Of a DNA stretch of 30,372 nucleotides, positions 16,194 through 23,333 are shown in pieces. How positions within the stretch are numbered: the first letter of the stretch is position 1; the number at the start of each line of letters is the position of its first letter. The position numbers were made by a program, and so were the translations under genes. The notes below the pieces were generated by a model, which saw nothing but the letters and a program-made list of their open reading frames with translations, had not been told where the DNA came from and did no database searches. Origin of the DNA: Rhodospirillaceae bacterium UBA6219 (GTDB lineage Bacteria; Pseudomonadota; Alphaproteobacteria; Rhodospirillales; Magnetospirillaceae); assembly GCA_002435715.1 (NCBI GenBank), contig DISD01000062.1:1-30372 (forward strand), in the 5' to 3' direction.

Positions 16194-16949
16194 ATGAAGA
16201 ACATCCTGGTTCACGTGGATGGCGGTGAACGCAGCCGCCTGCGTCTGCAATGGGCTGTCCAATTGGCCCGTCTTCAAGGCTCGCGCCTCAGCGGCATCTT
16301 TGGCCAGTTGGCCCCTCCGCAACGGGTCGGCGTCGTGGCCAGCTGGCCCAGCCAAGCCTATCGGGACGCCGAGGCGGCAAGCCGGCAGGAATTCATCACC
16401 GCCATCGCCGGATTGCCGACGCCGCAATGGATCGACGCCAACCGGGGAAGTTCCGATTCCATTGGTGACGTGGCGGCCAATGCCGCCAAATATTTCGACC
16501 TGACCATCCTGGGGCAAAGTGACGACCCCACCAGCCCGGACATCGCCGCCGCCGTCATCGCCGGATCGGGACGCCCGGCCCTGGTGCTGCCGGCGGCCGG
16601 CCCGCTGGGGGGGATCGGCAACCGCCCCTTGCTGGTTTGGGACGGCTCCGCCGCCAGCGCACGGGCCCTGAACGAAGCCTTGTGCCACCTTCCCCTGCAA
16701 TCACCGGCCGCCATGCTGATCCTGGGGGCTTCCGACGCGGAAAGGACAGCCTTGCTGCAGGCCCAGCTGGGAAGTTACGGCCTGGAACCCCAAATCGAGC
16801 ATTTGGCGGTGGGAAGCCTTCCACCCGACGACCTGGTTCTCAACCGTGCCGCCGATTATGCCACCGATCTGGTGGTGGCCGGGTGGTCGGCCAACCATGG
16901 CCCCAACATGCTGAGCCATCTGACCGTGCCGGCGTTCCTGGTCGGCTAG
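16194..16949 (+). CDS. Tandem universal stress protein (UspA family)
   Basis: A 251-residue protein made of two Usp domains. The N-terminal strand KNILVHVDGGERSRLRLQWA starts the first; NRPLLVWDGSAASARALNEAL (about residue 143) starts the second. The C-terminal segment DLVVAGWSANHGPNMLSHLTVPAFLV corresponds to the end of a Usp domain, but the ATP-binding GxxGx9GS pattern is incomplete, so nucleotide binding is uncertain. Genes of this kind often accompany anaerobic or aromatic catabolic clusters. It is the last gene of the plus-strand unit, 27 bases after iclR, and is convergent with the LysR gene. Confidence 0.85.
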   Translation: MKNILVHVDGGERSRLRLQWAVQLARLQGSRLSGIFGQLAPPQRVGVVASWPSQAYRDAEAASRQEFITAIAGLPTPQWIDANRGSSDSIGDVAANAAKYFDLTILGQSDDPTSPDIAAAVIAGSGRPALVLPAAGPLGGIGNRPLLVWDGSAASARALNEALCHLPLQSPAAMLILGASDAERTALLQAQLGSYGLEPQIEHLAVGSLPPDDLVLNRAADYATDLVVAGWSANHGPNMLSHLTVPAFLVG

Positions 16950-16970
16950 GGGGTTATTCCTCGGCTTTGG

Positions 16971-17050
16971 TCAAGGGCTTCCAGCCCAAGGATTTTAGTC
17001 AAGGGCTTCCAGCCCAAGGATTTTAGTCAAGGGCTTCCAGCCCAAGGATT
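16971..17050. repeat. 28-bp tandem direct repeat, 2.9 copies, overlapping the 3' end of the LysR gene
   Basis: A 28-bp unit starting TCAAGGGCTTCCAGCCC occurs at 16971-16998 and 16999-17026, with a 24-base partial copy at 17027-17050. The copies are identical by eye. Each unit contains the dyad GGGCT-TCC-AGCCC followed by GGATTTT, so the array could act as a weak terminator between the convergent usp and LysR genes. Because 28 is not a multiple of three, the expansion changes the reading frame at the end of the LysR gene. Confidence 0.95.
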
Positions 17051-17939
17051 CGGCCAATTGCCAGACCAAGGCGACGACGTCTTTTTCCAGCACGCGGCTG
17101 GCCGGGCTTTGCGGTTTTTCCGTGGGCCGGGCCAAGGTCATGCGACGGGTGGCCAGCGGGGTGTCGATGCTGGCCACCGACAGCTCGCCCCGCCGCACCC
17201 CCGCCGCCACCGACGAATACGGCAGCACGGTGTGAACCTGTCCCAGGCGAACCGCCTCGATCAGCACGGGAAGCGCGTCGATTTCCAAGACCGGCTCGAA
17301 GGCACCGCTTCCCCCCAAGGCCAAGCCGTCAACCATCAACCGCAATCGGTGCGGTCTGGCCGGTAAAGCCAGGGGCAATCGGGACAGGTCGTCGGGACTG
17401 ACCTTGGCACCGGCGGCCAAGGCTCCGGCCTGCCCGACCAGGACGACGGATTCCTCTAAAAGCGGAAGCGAGGTCAAATGCCCCATGCTGGTGGTCTCGT
17501 AAAGAATGGCCATGTCCAGCCGACCGGCCAAAATCCATTCATGGATCGAGGCGCTGAACCCCTCTACCAGATGCAACCTGACCTTGGGATGGTCGCGACG
17601 AAAGATCTGCCCCAATAACGGCAACAACGTCAGCCCAAGCGAGGACGGCACCCCCAGCGACAACGGCCCCGTCGGTTCGGTTCCGGCGACACGCACCGCG
17701 TCATGCAGGTCGTCGGCGGCTTTCAACAGGCGGCGGGCATGATCGGCCAGAACCTCTCCCGCCGTGGTGGGAATGGCACCGCGGCCGGTGCGGACCAGCA
17801 GCGCCACGCCGAATTCTTCTTCCAGCAATTTCATTTGCCGCGACAAGGCCGGTTGGGCAATGCGCAGCAAGGTCGAAGCCCGGGAAAAACTGCTTTGCTC
17901 GACGATGCAGACAAAGCTGCGCAACTTGTGCAGGTCCAT
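16995..17939 (-). CDS. LysR-family transcriptional regulator of module B
   Basis: A 314-residue LTTR. The N-terminal helix-turn-helix (SSFSRASTLLRIAQPALSRQ, about 16-35) is followed by a linker helix and a periplasmic-binding-like effector domain (GPLSLGVPSSLGLTLLPLLG and onward). It is divergent from the CoA-transferase operon, with its start 95 bases from that gene, the classic layout for a LysR activator of the neighbouring operon. The family precedent is the LysR gene beside the Pseudomonas itaconate cluster. Its last residues (TKILGLEALD) are encoded by the 28-bp tandem repeat, so the native C-terminus has probably been altered. Confidence 0.92.
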   Translation of the reverse strand: MDLHKLRSFVCIVEQSSFSRASTLLRIAQPALSRQMKLLEEEFGVALLVRTGRGAIPTTAGEVLADHARRLLKAADDLHDAVRVAGTEPTGPLSLGVPSSLGLTLLPLLGQIFRRDHPKVRLHLVEGFSASIHEWILAGRLDMAILYETTSMGHLTSLPLLEESVVLVGQAGALAAGAKVSPDDLSRLPLALPARPHRLRLMVDGLALGGSGAFEPVLEIDALPVLIEAVRLGQVHTVLPYSSVAAGVRRGELSVASIDTPLATRRMTLARPTEKPQSPASRVLEKDVVALVWQLAESLGWKPLTKILGLEALD

Positions 17940-17954
17940 TCTTATACCAAACCG

Positions 17955-17969
17955 CTATATCACATATAG
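17955..17969. promoter_or_regulatory. Candidate LysR binding box
   Basis: CTATAT-CAC-ATATAG is a perfect 15-bp interrupted palindrome containing T-N11-A (T17956 to A17968), the LTTR consensus form. It lies 15 bases upstream of the LysR start and 66 bases upstream of the divergent CoA-transferase gene, as expected for an autoregulatory and activating site. Confidence 0.7.
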
Positions 17970-18034
17970 AAACCATATCTTAGACGTATAAATTCCAACA
18001 CGCTAGCTTAGGCCGGTAACAAAGGACCCGTTTC

Positions 18035-19159
18035 ATGCACGCTCCGCTTTCTGGAATTCTCGTCATTGCCTTGGAACAGGCCGTCGCCGCGCCGTATTGC
18101 ACCTCGCGGCTGGCCGATGCCGGGGCCCGGGTGATCAAGATCGAACGCCCCGAAGGCGATTTCGCCCGGGGTTACGACCACGTGGCCCATGGTGAAAGCG
18201 CTTATTTCGTCTGGACCAATCGCGGCAAGCAATCGGTCAGCTTGAACATCAAGGACCTGGCCGATCGCGCGCTTTTGGCCCGGATGATCGCCAAGGCCGA
18301 CGTGTTCATCCAGAACTTGGCGCCGGGTGCCGCCGAACGGGCCGGTTTCGGGTCGGACGACCTGCGCAGGCGCCATCCCCGGCTGATCACCTGCGACATT
18401 TCCGGTTATGGCGAGGACGGCCCCTATCGCGACATGAAGGCCTATGACCTGCTGGTGCAGTCGGAAACCGGTTTGGCCGCCATCACCGGGGCGCCGGAAG
18501 GCCCGGGACGGGTCGGCGTGTCAGTGGCCGACATCGCCTGCGGCATGAATGCCCACACCGCCATCCTGCAAGCGCTTTACCAGCGGGAACGCAGCGGCCA
18601 AGGCGCCGGCATCGCCCTGTCGCTGTTCGATTCCATCGCCGATTGGATGAGCGTGCCGTTGATGCATTTCGAATATGGCGGCAAGGCCCCGCAGCGCGTC
18701 GGCCTGAACCATCCGTCCATCGCGCCTTATGGGGCGTATAGCTGTGGCGACGGCCGTCAGGTGGTGTTTTCCATCCAGAACGAACGGGAATGGAAGACCT
18801 TCTGCGAGGTGGCGCTGCAACGCCCCGACATCGCCACCGACCCGCGTTTCGACGCCAATCCCCGCCGGGTCGCCCATCGTCCGGAACTGGACGCCGAAAT
18901 CACCCAGGTGTTCGCCGCTCTGACCCAGGATCAGGTGATCGAACGGTTGAACCAGGCCCGTATCGCTTTCGGCCGCCTGAACCAAGTGGCCGATCTGGCC
19001 GAGCACAGCCAGTTGCGCCGCATCAGCACGCCCACCCCCAGCGGCCCGGTGGTTTCGGTGGCACCGCCCATTCGCTGGCAGGGCATCGATTTCACCCCCG
19101 GCCCGGTTCCCGCCATCGGTGAACACGACCAAGCCATTCGCCAGGAGTTCCAGGAATGA
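18035..19159 (+). CDS. CaiB/BaiF (family III) CoA-transferase, itaconate/mesaconate-type
   Basis: A 374-residue family III CoA-transferase. The N-terminus LSGILVIALEQAVAAPYCTS and RLADAGARVIKIERPEGDFA resembles the subgroup containing succinyl-CoA:itaconate CoA-transferase and mesaconyl-CoA C1:C4 transferase. The catalytic aspartate that forms the anhydride intermediate is Asp138 in MKAYDLLVQSETG. It would move CoA from a donor such as succinyl-CoA to a C5 dicarboxylate. AAAGGA about 8 bases upstream supports the ATG. First gene of the LysR-controlled operon; its stop overlaps the next start by 4 bp. Substrate assignment rests on the neighbouring genes and is inferred. Confidence 0.88.
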   Translation: MHAPLSGILVIALEQAVAAPYCTSRLADAGARVIKIERPEGDFARGYDHVAHGESAYFVWTNRGKQSVSLNIKDLADRALLARMIAKADVFIQNLAPGAAERAGFGSDDLRRRHPRLITCDISGYGEDGPYRDMKAYDLLVQSETGLAAITGAPEGPGRVGVSVADIACGMNAHTAILQALYQRERSGQGAGIALSLFDSIADWMSVPLMHFEYGGKAPQRVGLNHPSIAPYGAYSCGDGRQVVFSIQNEREWKTFCEVALQRPDIATDPRFDANPRRVAHRPELDAEITQVFAALTQDQVIERLNQARIAFGRLNQVADLAEHSQLRRISTPTPSGPVVSVAPPIRWQGIDFTPGPVPAIGEHDQAIRQEFQE

Positions 19160-19995
19160 CCGCCTCTGACCTTGCCGCCTGGATTGGCCGCACCGAAGAA
19201 ACCACCGACACCGTCACCGCCGCGCCGCTGGCCGGACTGGCCGCCACGTTGGACCACGCCGCCGCCCCCTGGGCCGTCGGTGCCGTGCCGCCCTTGGGCC
19301 ATTGGCTGTATTTCCTGCCCCGTGCCCTGCAACGCGACATTTCCGAGGACGGCCACCCCCATCGTGGCGGATTCTTGCCGCCGGTGCCGTTGCCCCGACG
19401 CATGTGGGCCGGCGGCAAGCTGGAATTCCTGGCGCCTTTGCAAGTGGGCGACGCGGTCCGGCGGGTTTCCACCATCAAGGATGTGACCGCCAAATCGGGA
19501 CGCAGCGGCGACATGGTGTTCGTCGCCGTCCAACATGAAATCCATGGCCCGTCCGGCCTAGCCATCCGTGAAATCCACGACATCGTCTATCGTCAGGCGG
19601 CGAAGGCTGGCGAAACCCCGGCGGTGGCGACCGAGGACGCGCCCCAGGCCCTGTGGCGACGCCCCATCACCCCCGACCCGGTGCTGCTGTTCCGCTATTC
19701 GGCGTTGACCTTCAACGGCCACCGCATCCATTACGACCGCGATTATTGCCGCGACGTCGAAGGCTATCCGGGGCTGGTGTTCCATGGCCCGCTGACCGCC
19801 ACCATGCTGGTCGACCTGTTCCTGCGCCACAATCCCGGCGCCCGGGTCACCGGTTTTTCCTTCCGGGCCAAGCGGCCCTTGTTCGACATCCACCCGTTGA
19901 CCCTGTGCGGCACCCCCAGACCGGGGGGGGCCAGCCTGTGGGCCTTGGACCACCAAGGGGTAATATCCATGAGCGCGGAGATCGAAGCCCAATGA
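19156..19995 (+). CDS. Mesaconyl-C4-CoA / itaconyl-CoA hydratase-like protein (MaoC family)
   Basis: A 279-residue double-hotdog dehydratase with a FAS1-like N-terminal domain. Family markers are GGFLPPVPLPRRMWAGGKLE, SGRSGDMVFVAVQHE, and LTFNGHRIHYDRDY from about residue 184, with His/Asp residues at the expected catalytic place, then GYPGLVFHGPLTATML. Close known members are mesaconyl-C4-CoA hydratase of the 3-hydroxypropionate bicycle and itaconyl-CoA hydratase (Ich), which make citramalyl-CoA. It overlaps both neighbours by 4 bp (ATGA), so it is tightly coupled to the two CoA-transferases. Confidence 0.88.
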   Translation: MTASDLAAWIGRTEETTDTVTAAPLAGLAATLDHAAAPWAVGAVPPLGHWLYFLPRALQRDISEDGHPHRGGFLPPVPLPRRMWAGGKLEFLAPLQVGDAVRRVSTIKDVTAKSGRSGDMVFVAVQHEIHGPSGLAIREIHDIVYRQAAKAGETPAVATEDAPQALWRRPITPDPVLLFRYSALTFNGHRIHYDRDYCRDVEGYPGLVFHGPLTATMLVDLFLRHNPGARVTGFSFRAKRPLFDIHPLTLCGTPRPGGASLWALDHQGVISMSAEIEAQ

Positions 19996-21212
19996 AAGGC
20001 GCCTTAAACGGACTGCGTGTCCTTGACCTGACCCGGGTTCTGGCCGGACCGTCCTGTACCCAGATGCTGGGCGACATGGGCGCCGACGTCATCAAGGTCG
20101 AGCGCCCCGGCGCCGGCGACGACACCCGCAAATGGGGCCCCCCTTTCCTGGACCGCCGCCAGGGCGGTTCCAGCAAGGAAAGCGCCTATTACCTGTCGGC
20201 CAACCGCAACAAGCGGTCGATCGCCATCGACATCTCGAAGCCGCAGGGCCGCGACCTGGTCCTGCAATTGCTGGCCGAATGCGACATCCTGGTCGAGAAC
20301 TACAAGGTCGGCGACCTGGAACGCTATGGCCTGTCCTATGGCCAGTTGAAGGACCGCTTTCCCGGACTGGTCTATTGCTCGATCACCGGTTTCGGCCAGA
20401 CCGGCCCTTATGCCAAGCGCGCCGGCTACGACTTCCTGGCCCAGGGCATGGGCGGCATCATGAGCCTGACCGGCGAACCCCGGGGCGAACCGGTGAAGGT
20501 GGGTATCGGCAATGCCGACCTGATCACCGGGCTTTACGCCGGTTTCGCCATCCTGTCGGCATTGCGTCACCGCGACCGCACCGGCCAGGGACAGCACGTG
20601 GACATGGCCCTGCTGGACTGCCAATTGGCCTTGATGACCTACGAGGCGGAAAACTACCTGCTGTCGGGCGAAGCGCCCCAGCGGCGCGGCAACGGTCATC
20701 CCAACATCGTGCCCTATCAGGTGTTCCGCGCCGCCGACGGCTATCTGATCCTGGCGGTGGGCAATGACGGGCAATTCGCCAAGTTCTGTGAATTCGCCGG
20801 CTGCCCGGAATTGGCGGCGGATTCGCGCTTCGCCACCAATCCCGCCCGTCTGAAACACCGCGAGGAATTGATCCCGCAGATCGCCGACATCGTCGTGCGC
20901 CATCCCCGCGCCCATTGGCTGGACGGGTTGGAAAGCCGGGGGGTTCCCGCCGGCCCGGTCAACACCTTGCCGGAAACCTTCGAGGACCCGCAGGTCAAGG
21001 CCCGCGGCATGGTGGTCCACGCCGACCACCTGTACCGCGATGCGGTGCCGTTGCTGAACTCTCCCATCCACATGAGCGAAACCCCGCCGCAGGTGCGCCT
21101 GGCACCGCCGGTCCTGGGGCAGCACACCCGCGCCATCCTGGACGAAATGCTGGGATTGAACGGCGAAGCCGTCGAGTCCCTGATCGCCAGCGGCATCGTC
21201 GAACAGGCCTGA
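19992..21212 (+). CDS. CaiB/BaiF (family III) CoA-transferase, second copy
   Basis: A 406-residue family III CoA-transferase. LNGLRVLDLTRVLAGPSCTQ and MLGDMGADVIKVERPGAGDD open the protein, and the catalytic Asp147 lies in AGYDFLAQGMGG. It is closer to the general formyl-CoA-transferase-like subgroup than its neighbour at 18035, so the two are not recent duplicates. They may form a heteromer, as in succinyl-CoA:malate or benzylsuccinate CoA-transferases, or act on different acids such as itaconate and citramalate. ATG at 19992 overlaps the hydratase stop; the longer frame upstream is a shadow of that gene. Confidence 0.88.
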   Translation: MKGALNGLRVLDLTRVLAGPSCTQMLGDMGADVIKVERPGAGDDTRKWGPPFLDRRQGGSSKESAYYLSANRNKRSIAIDISKPQGRDLVLQLLAECDILVENYKVGDLERYGLSYGQLKDRFPGLVYCSITGFGQTGPYAKRAGYDFLAQGMGGIMSLTGEPRGEPVKVGIGNADLITGLYAGFAILSALRHRDRTGQGQHVDMALLDCQLALMTYEAENYLLSGEAPQRRGNGHPNIVPYQVFRAADGYLILAVGNDGQFAKFCEFAGCPELAADSRFATNPARLKHREELIPQIADIVVRHPRAHWLDGLESRGVPAGPVNTLPETFEDPQVKARGMVVHADHLYRDAVPLLNSPIHMSETPPQVRLAPPVLGQHTRAILDEMLGLNGEAVESLIASGIVEQA

Positions 21213-21217
21213 CCATC

Positions 21218-22087
21218 ATGACCAATCCCCTTCCCGCCCCCTGGCGTTCGTTGCTGTTCGTCCCCGCCGACAATGCCAAAGTGTTGGAAAAGGCCCACCT
21301 GCGCGGTGCCGATGCCGTCATCCTGGACCTTGAAGACGCAGTGCCGGTGGCCGGAAAGCCCCAGGCCCGCGCCCAGGTGGCCGGATGGATCGACACCCTG
21401 GCGGCCACCGGAACCCCCGTTCTGGTGCGGGTCAATTCCGGCTGGCTGGACCTGATCGACGACCTGGATGCCATCATCCGTCCGGGCCTGAGCGCCATCG
21501 TCCTGCCCCAGGTCAAGGATGTGGTGCAGCCGACAGCGTTGGACGGCATCGTCAGCGCCCTGGAAGAAAAACGCGGCTTGCCTGTCGGCCGGATCGGGCT
21601 GGTGGCGTTGGTCGAATCACCGGCGGCGCTCAGCCAATTACAACCCCTTGCCGCCCTGCCCCGCATGATCGGGCTGGCCCTGGGCAGCGAGGATTTTTCG
21701 CTGACCTTGCGCACCGAACCGGCCCCGCCGGCCTTGACCCTGCCCTGTCAGATGATCGCCCACGCCGCCGCCGCAAGGGGCCTGATGGCCATCGGCCTGC
21801 CTGATTCCCTGGCCAATTTCCGCGACCTTGACCGTTATGGCAGCGCTGCGGCCCAGGCCCGAGGCATGGGCATGACCGGTGCCTTGTGCATCCACCCCAC
21901 CCAGATCGCCATCGTCAACCAGGCCTTCGCCCCCAGCAAAGCCGAACAGGACTGGGCCCAGCGGATTCTGGAAGCCTGGGCCCAAGCCGAAGCGGCGGGC
22001 AGCGGCGTTGCCGCATTGGATGGCCAGATGATCGACCGCCCGGTGGTCGAACGGGCCCGCGCCATCAGAAGCCGATATAGCAATTAG
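21218..22087 (+). CDS. CitE-like (HpcH/HpaI family) acyl-CoA lyase, probable citramalyl-CoA lyase
   Basis: A 289-residue TIM-barrel lyase. Landmarks are WRSLLFVPADNAKVLEKA, the metal-binding AVILDLEDAVP (34-43), VLVRVNSGW, GLVALVESPAAL, GLALGSEDFSLTL and MTGALCIHPTQI. Relatives include citrate lyase beta, malyl-CoA lyase, and (S)-citramalyl-CoA lyase (Ccl) of itaconate degradation. In this operon it most plausibly splits citramalyl-CoA into acetyl-CoA and pyruvate. It starts five bases after the CoA-transferase stop. Stereospecificity cannot be read from sequence. Confidence 0.88.
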   Translation: MTNPLPAPWRSLLFVPADNAKVLEKAHLRGADAVILDLEDAVPVAGKPQARAQVAGWIDTLAATGTPVLVRVNSGWLDLIDDLDAIIRPGLSAIVLPQVKDVVQPTALDGIVSALEEKRGLPVGRIGLVALVESPAALSQLQPLAALPRMIGLALGSEDFSLTLRTEPAPPALTLPCQMIAHAAAARGLMAIGLPDSLANFRDLDRYGSAAAQARGMGMTGALCIHPTQIAIVNQAFAPSKAEQDWAQRILEAWAQAEAAGSGVAALDGQMIDRPVVERARAIRSRYSN

Positions 22088-22160
22088 AACGATCATATAT
22101 TTTCCTTATGCAACACTGGCCCCCACAATTGGCGGCCACAGCCCCAAGGATTCCCGCGTC

Positions 22161-23318
22161 ATGCAGGCCGCCGAAACCTTTCCCGAAATTCGCGATTCCG
22201 TCCGTCGTCTGTGCGCCGGCTTCCCCGGCGAATATTGGCGTAAACTGGATGCCGACCGCGCTTATCCGACCGAATTCGTCGCCGCCCTGACCGAGGCCGG
22301 CTTCCTGTCGGTGTTGATCCCCGAGGAATATGGCGGGTCTGGCCTGGGTTTGGCCGCCGCCGCCGCCATCCTCGAAGAAATCCAGCGCTCCGGCTGCAAT
22401 GGCGGGGCCTGCCACGCCCAGATGTACACCATGGGCACAGTGCTGCGGCATGGCAACGCGGCGCAAAAGCAGATGCTGCTGCCCGGTATCGCCGAAGGCA
22501 CCATCCGCTTGCAGGCCTTCGGCGTCACCGAGCCGACCAGCGGCACCGACACCACCCGTATCCGCACCTTCGCCCGCAAGGAAGGCGACAAATACGTGGT
22601 CAACGGCCAGAAGGTGTTCATCTCGCGGGCCGAGCATTCCGACTGGATGGTGCTGCTGGTGCGCACCACGCCGCGCGACCAGGTCAAGAAGCCGTCCGAC
22701 GGCATGAGCGTGCTGCTGGTCGACCTGCGTCAGGCCCAAGGCAAGGGACTGACCATCAAGCCCATCCGCACCATGCTGAACCACGCCACCACTGAAATCT
22801 TCCTCGATGAACTGGAAGTGCCGGTGGAAAATCTGGTGGGCGAGGAAGGCAAGGGCTTCCACTACATCCTCGACGGCATGAACGCCGAACGGCTGCTGAT
22901 CGCCAGCGAATGTATCGGCGATTCCCGCTTCTTCATCGACCGTGCCAGCGAATACGCCAAGACCCGTGAAGTGTTCGGCCGCCCCATCGGCGCCAACCAG
23001 GGCGTCCAGTTCCCCATCGCCCGCGCCCATGTGGAAACCCAGGCCGCCGCGTTGATGGTGTCCCACGCCATTTCCCTGTTCGATGCCGGCCAGCCCTGCG
23101 GCACCGAGGCCAACATGGCCAAGCTGGTGGCTTCGGAAGCATCGTGGCATGCCGCCGATTGCTGCCTGCAAACCCATGGCGGTTTCGGTTTCGCCGAGGA
23201 ATACGACATCGAACGCAAGTTCCGTGAAACCCGGCTTTATCAGGTGGCTCCCATTTCCACCAATCTGATCCTGTCGCATGTGGCCACCCATGCGCTGGGA
23301 ATGCCGAAAAGTTTTTAA
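22161..23318 (+). CDS. Acyl-CoA dehydrogenase (module B), PISTNL subgroup
   Basis: A 385-residue FAD enzyme with the family blocks LQAFGVTEPTSGTDTTRIRT and ASEYAKTREVFGRPIGANQG. The C-terminal catalytic-base motif IYEGT is replaced by YQVAPISTNLILSH (Gln361 onward). Glu243 in GMNAERLL sits where isovaleryl-CoA dehydrogenase carries its base on helix G, so activity is still likely. A 73-bp gap with AT-rich DNA (22074-22110), partly resembling the LysR box, separates it from citE. AAGGA precedes the ATG. In the Pseudomonas itaconate cluster an acyl-CoA dehydrogenase is also present; a methylsuccinyl-CoA-type substrate would fit but is inferred. Confidence 0.9.
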   Translation: MQAAETFPEIRDSVRRLCAGFPGEYWRKLDADRAYPTEFVAALTEAGFLSVLIPEEYGGSGLGLAAAAAILEEIQRSGCNGGACHAQMYTMGTVLRHGNAAQKQMLLPGIAEGTIRLQAFGVTEPTSGTDTTRIRTFARKEGDKYVVNGQKVFISRAEHSDWMVLLVRTTPRDQVKKPSDGMSVLLVDLRQAQGKGLTIKPIRTMLNHATTEIFLDELEVPVENLVGEEGKGFHYILDGMNAERLLIASECIGDSRFFIDRASEYAKTREVFGRPIGANQGVQFPIARAHVETQAAALMVSHAISLFDAGQPCGTEANMAKLVASEASWHAADCCLQTHGGFGFAEEYDIERKFRETRLYQVAPISTNLILSHVATHALGMPKSF

Positions 23319-23333
23319 ACGAAGGAGCGCAGC

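Noticed and set aside
16971..17050. 28-bp repeats as a possible CRISPR array
   Set aside because: The copies are directly adjacent with no spacers; this is a tandem duplication.
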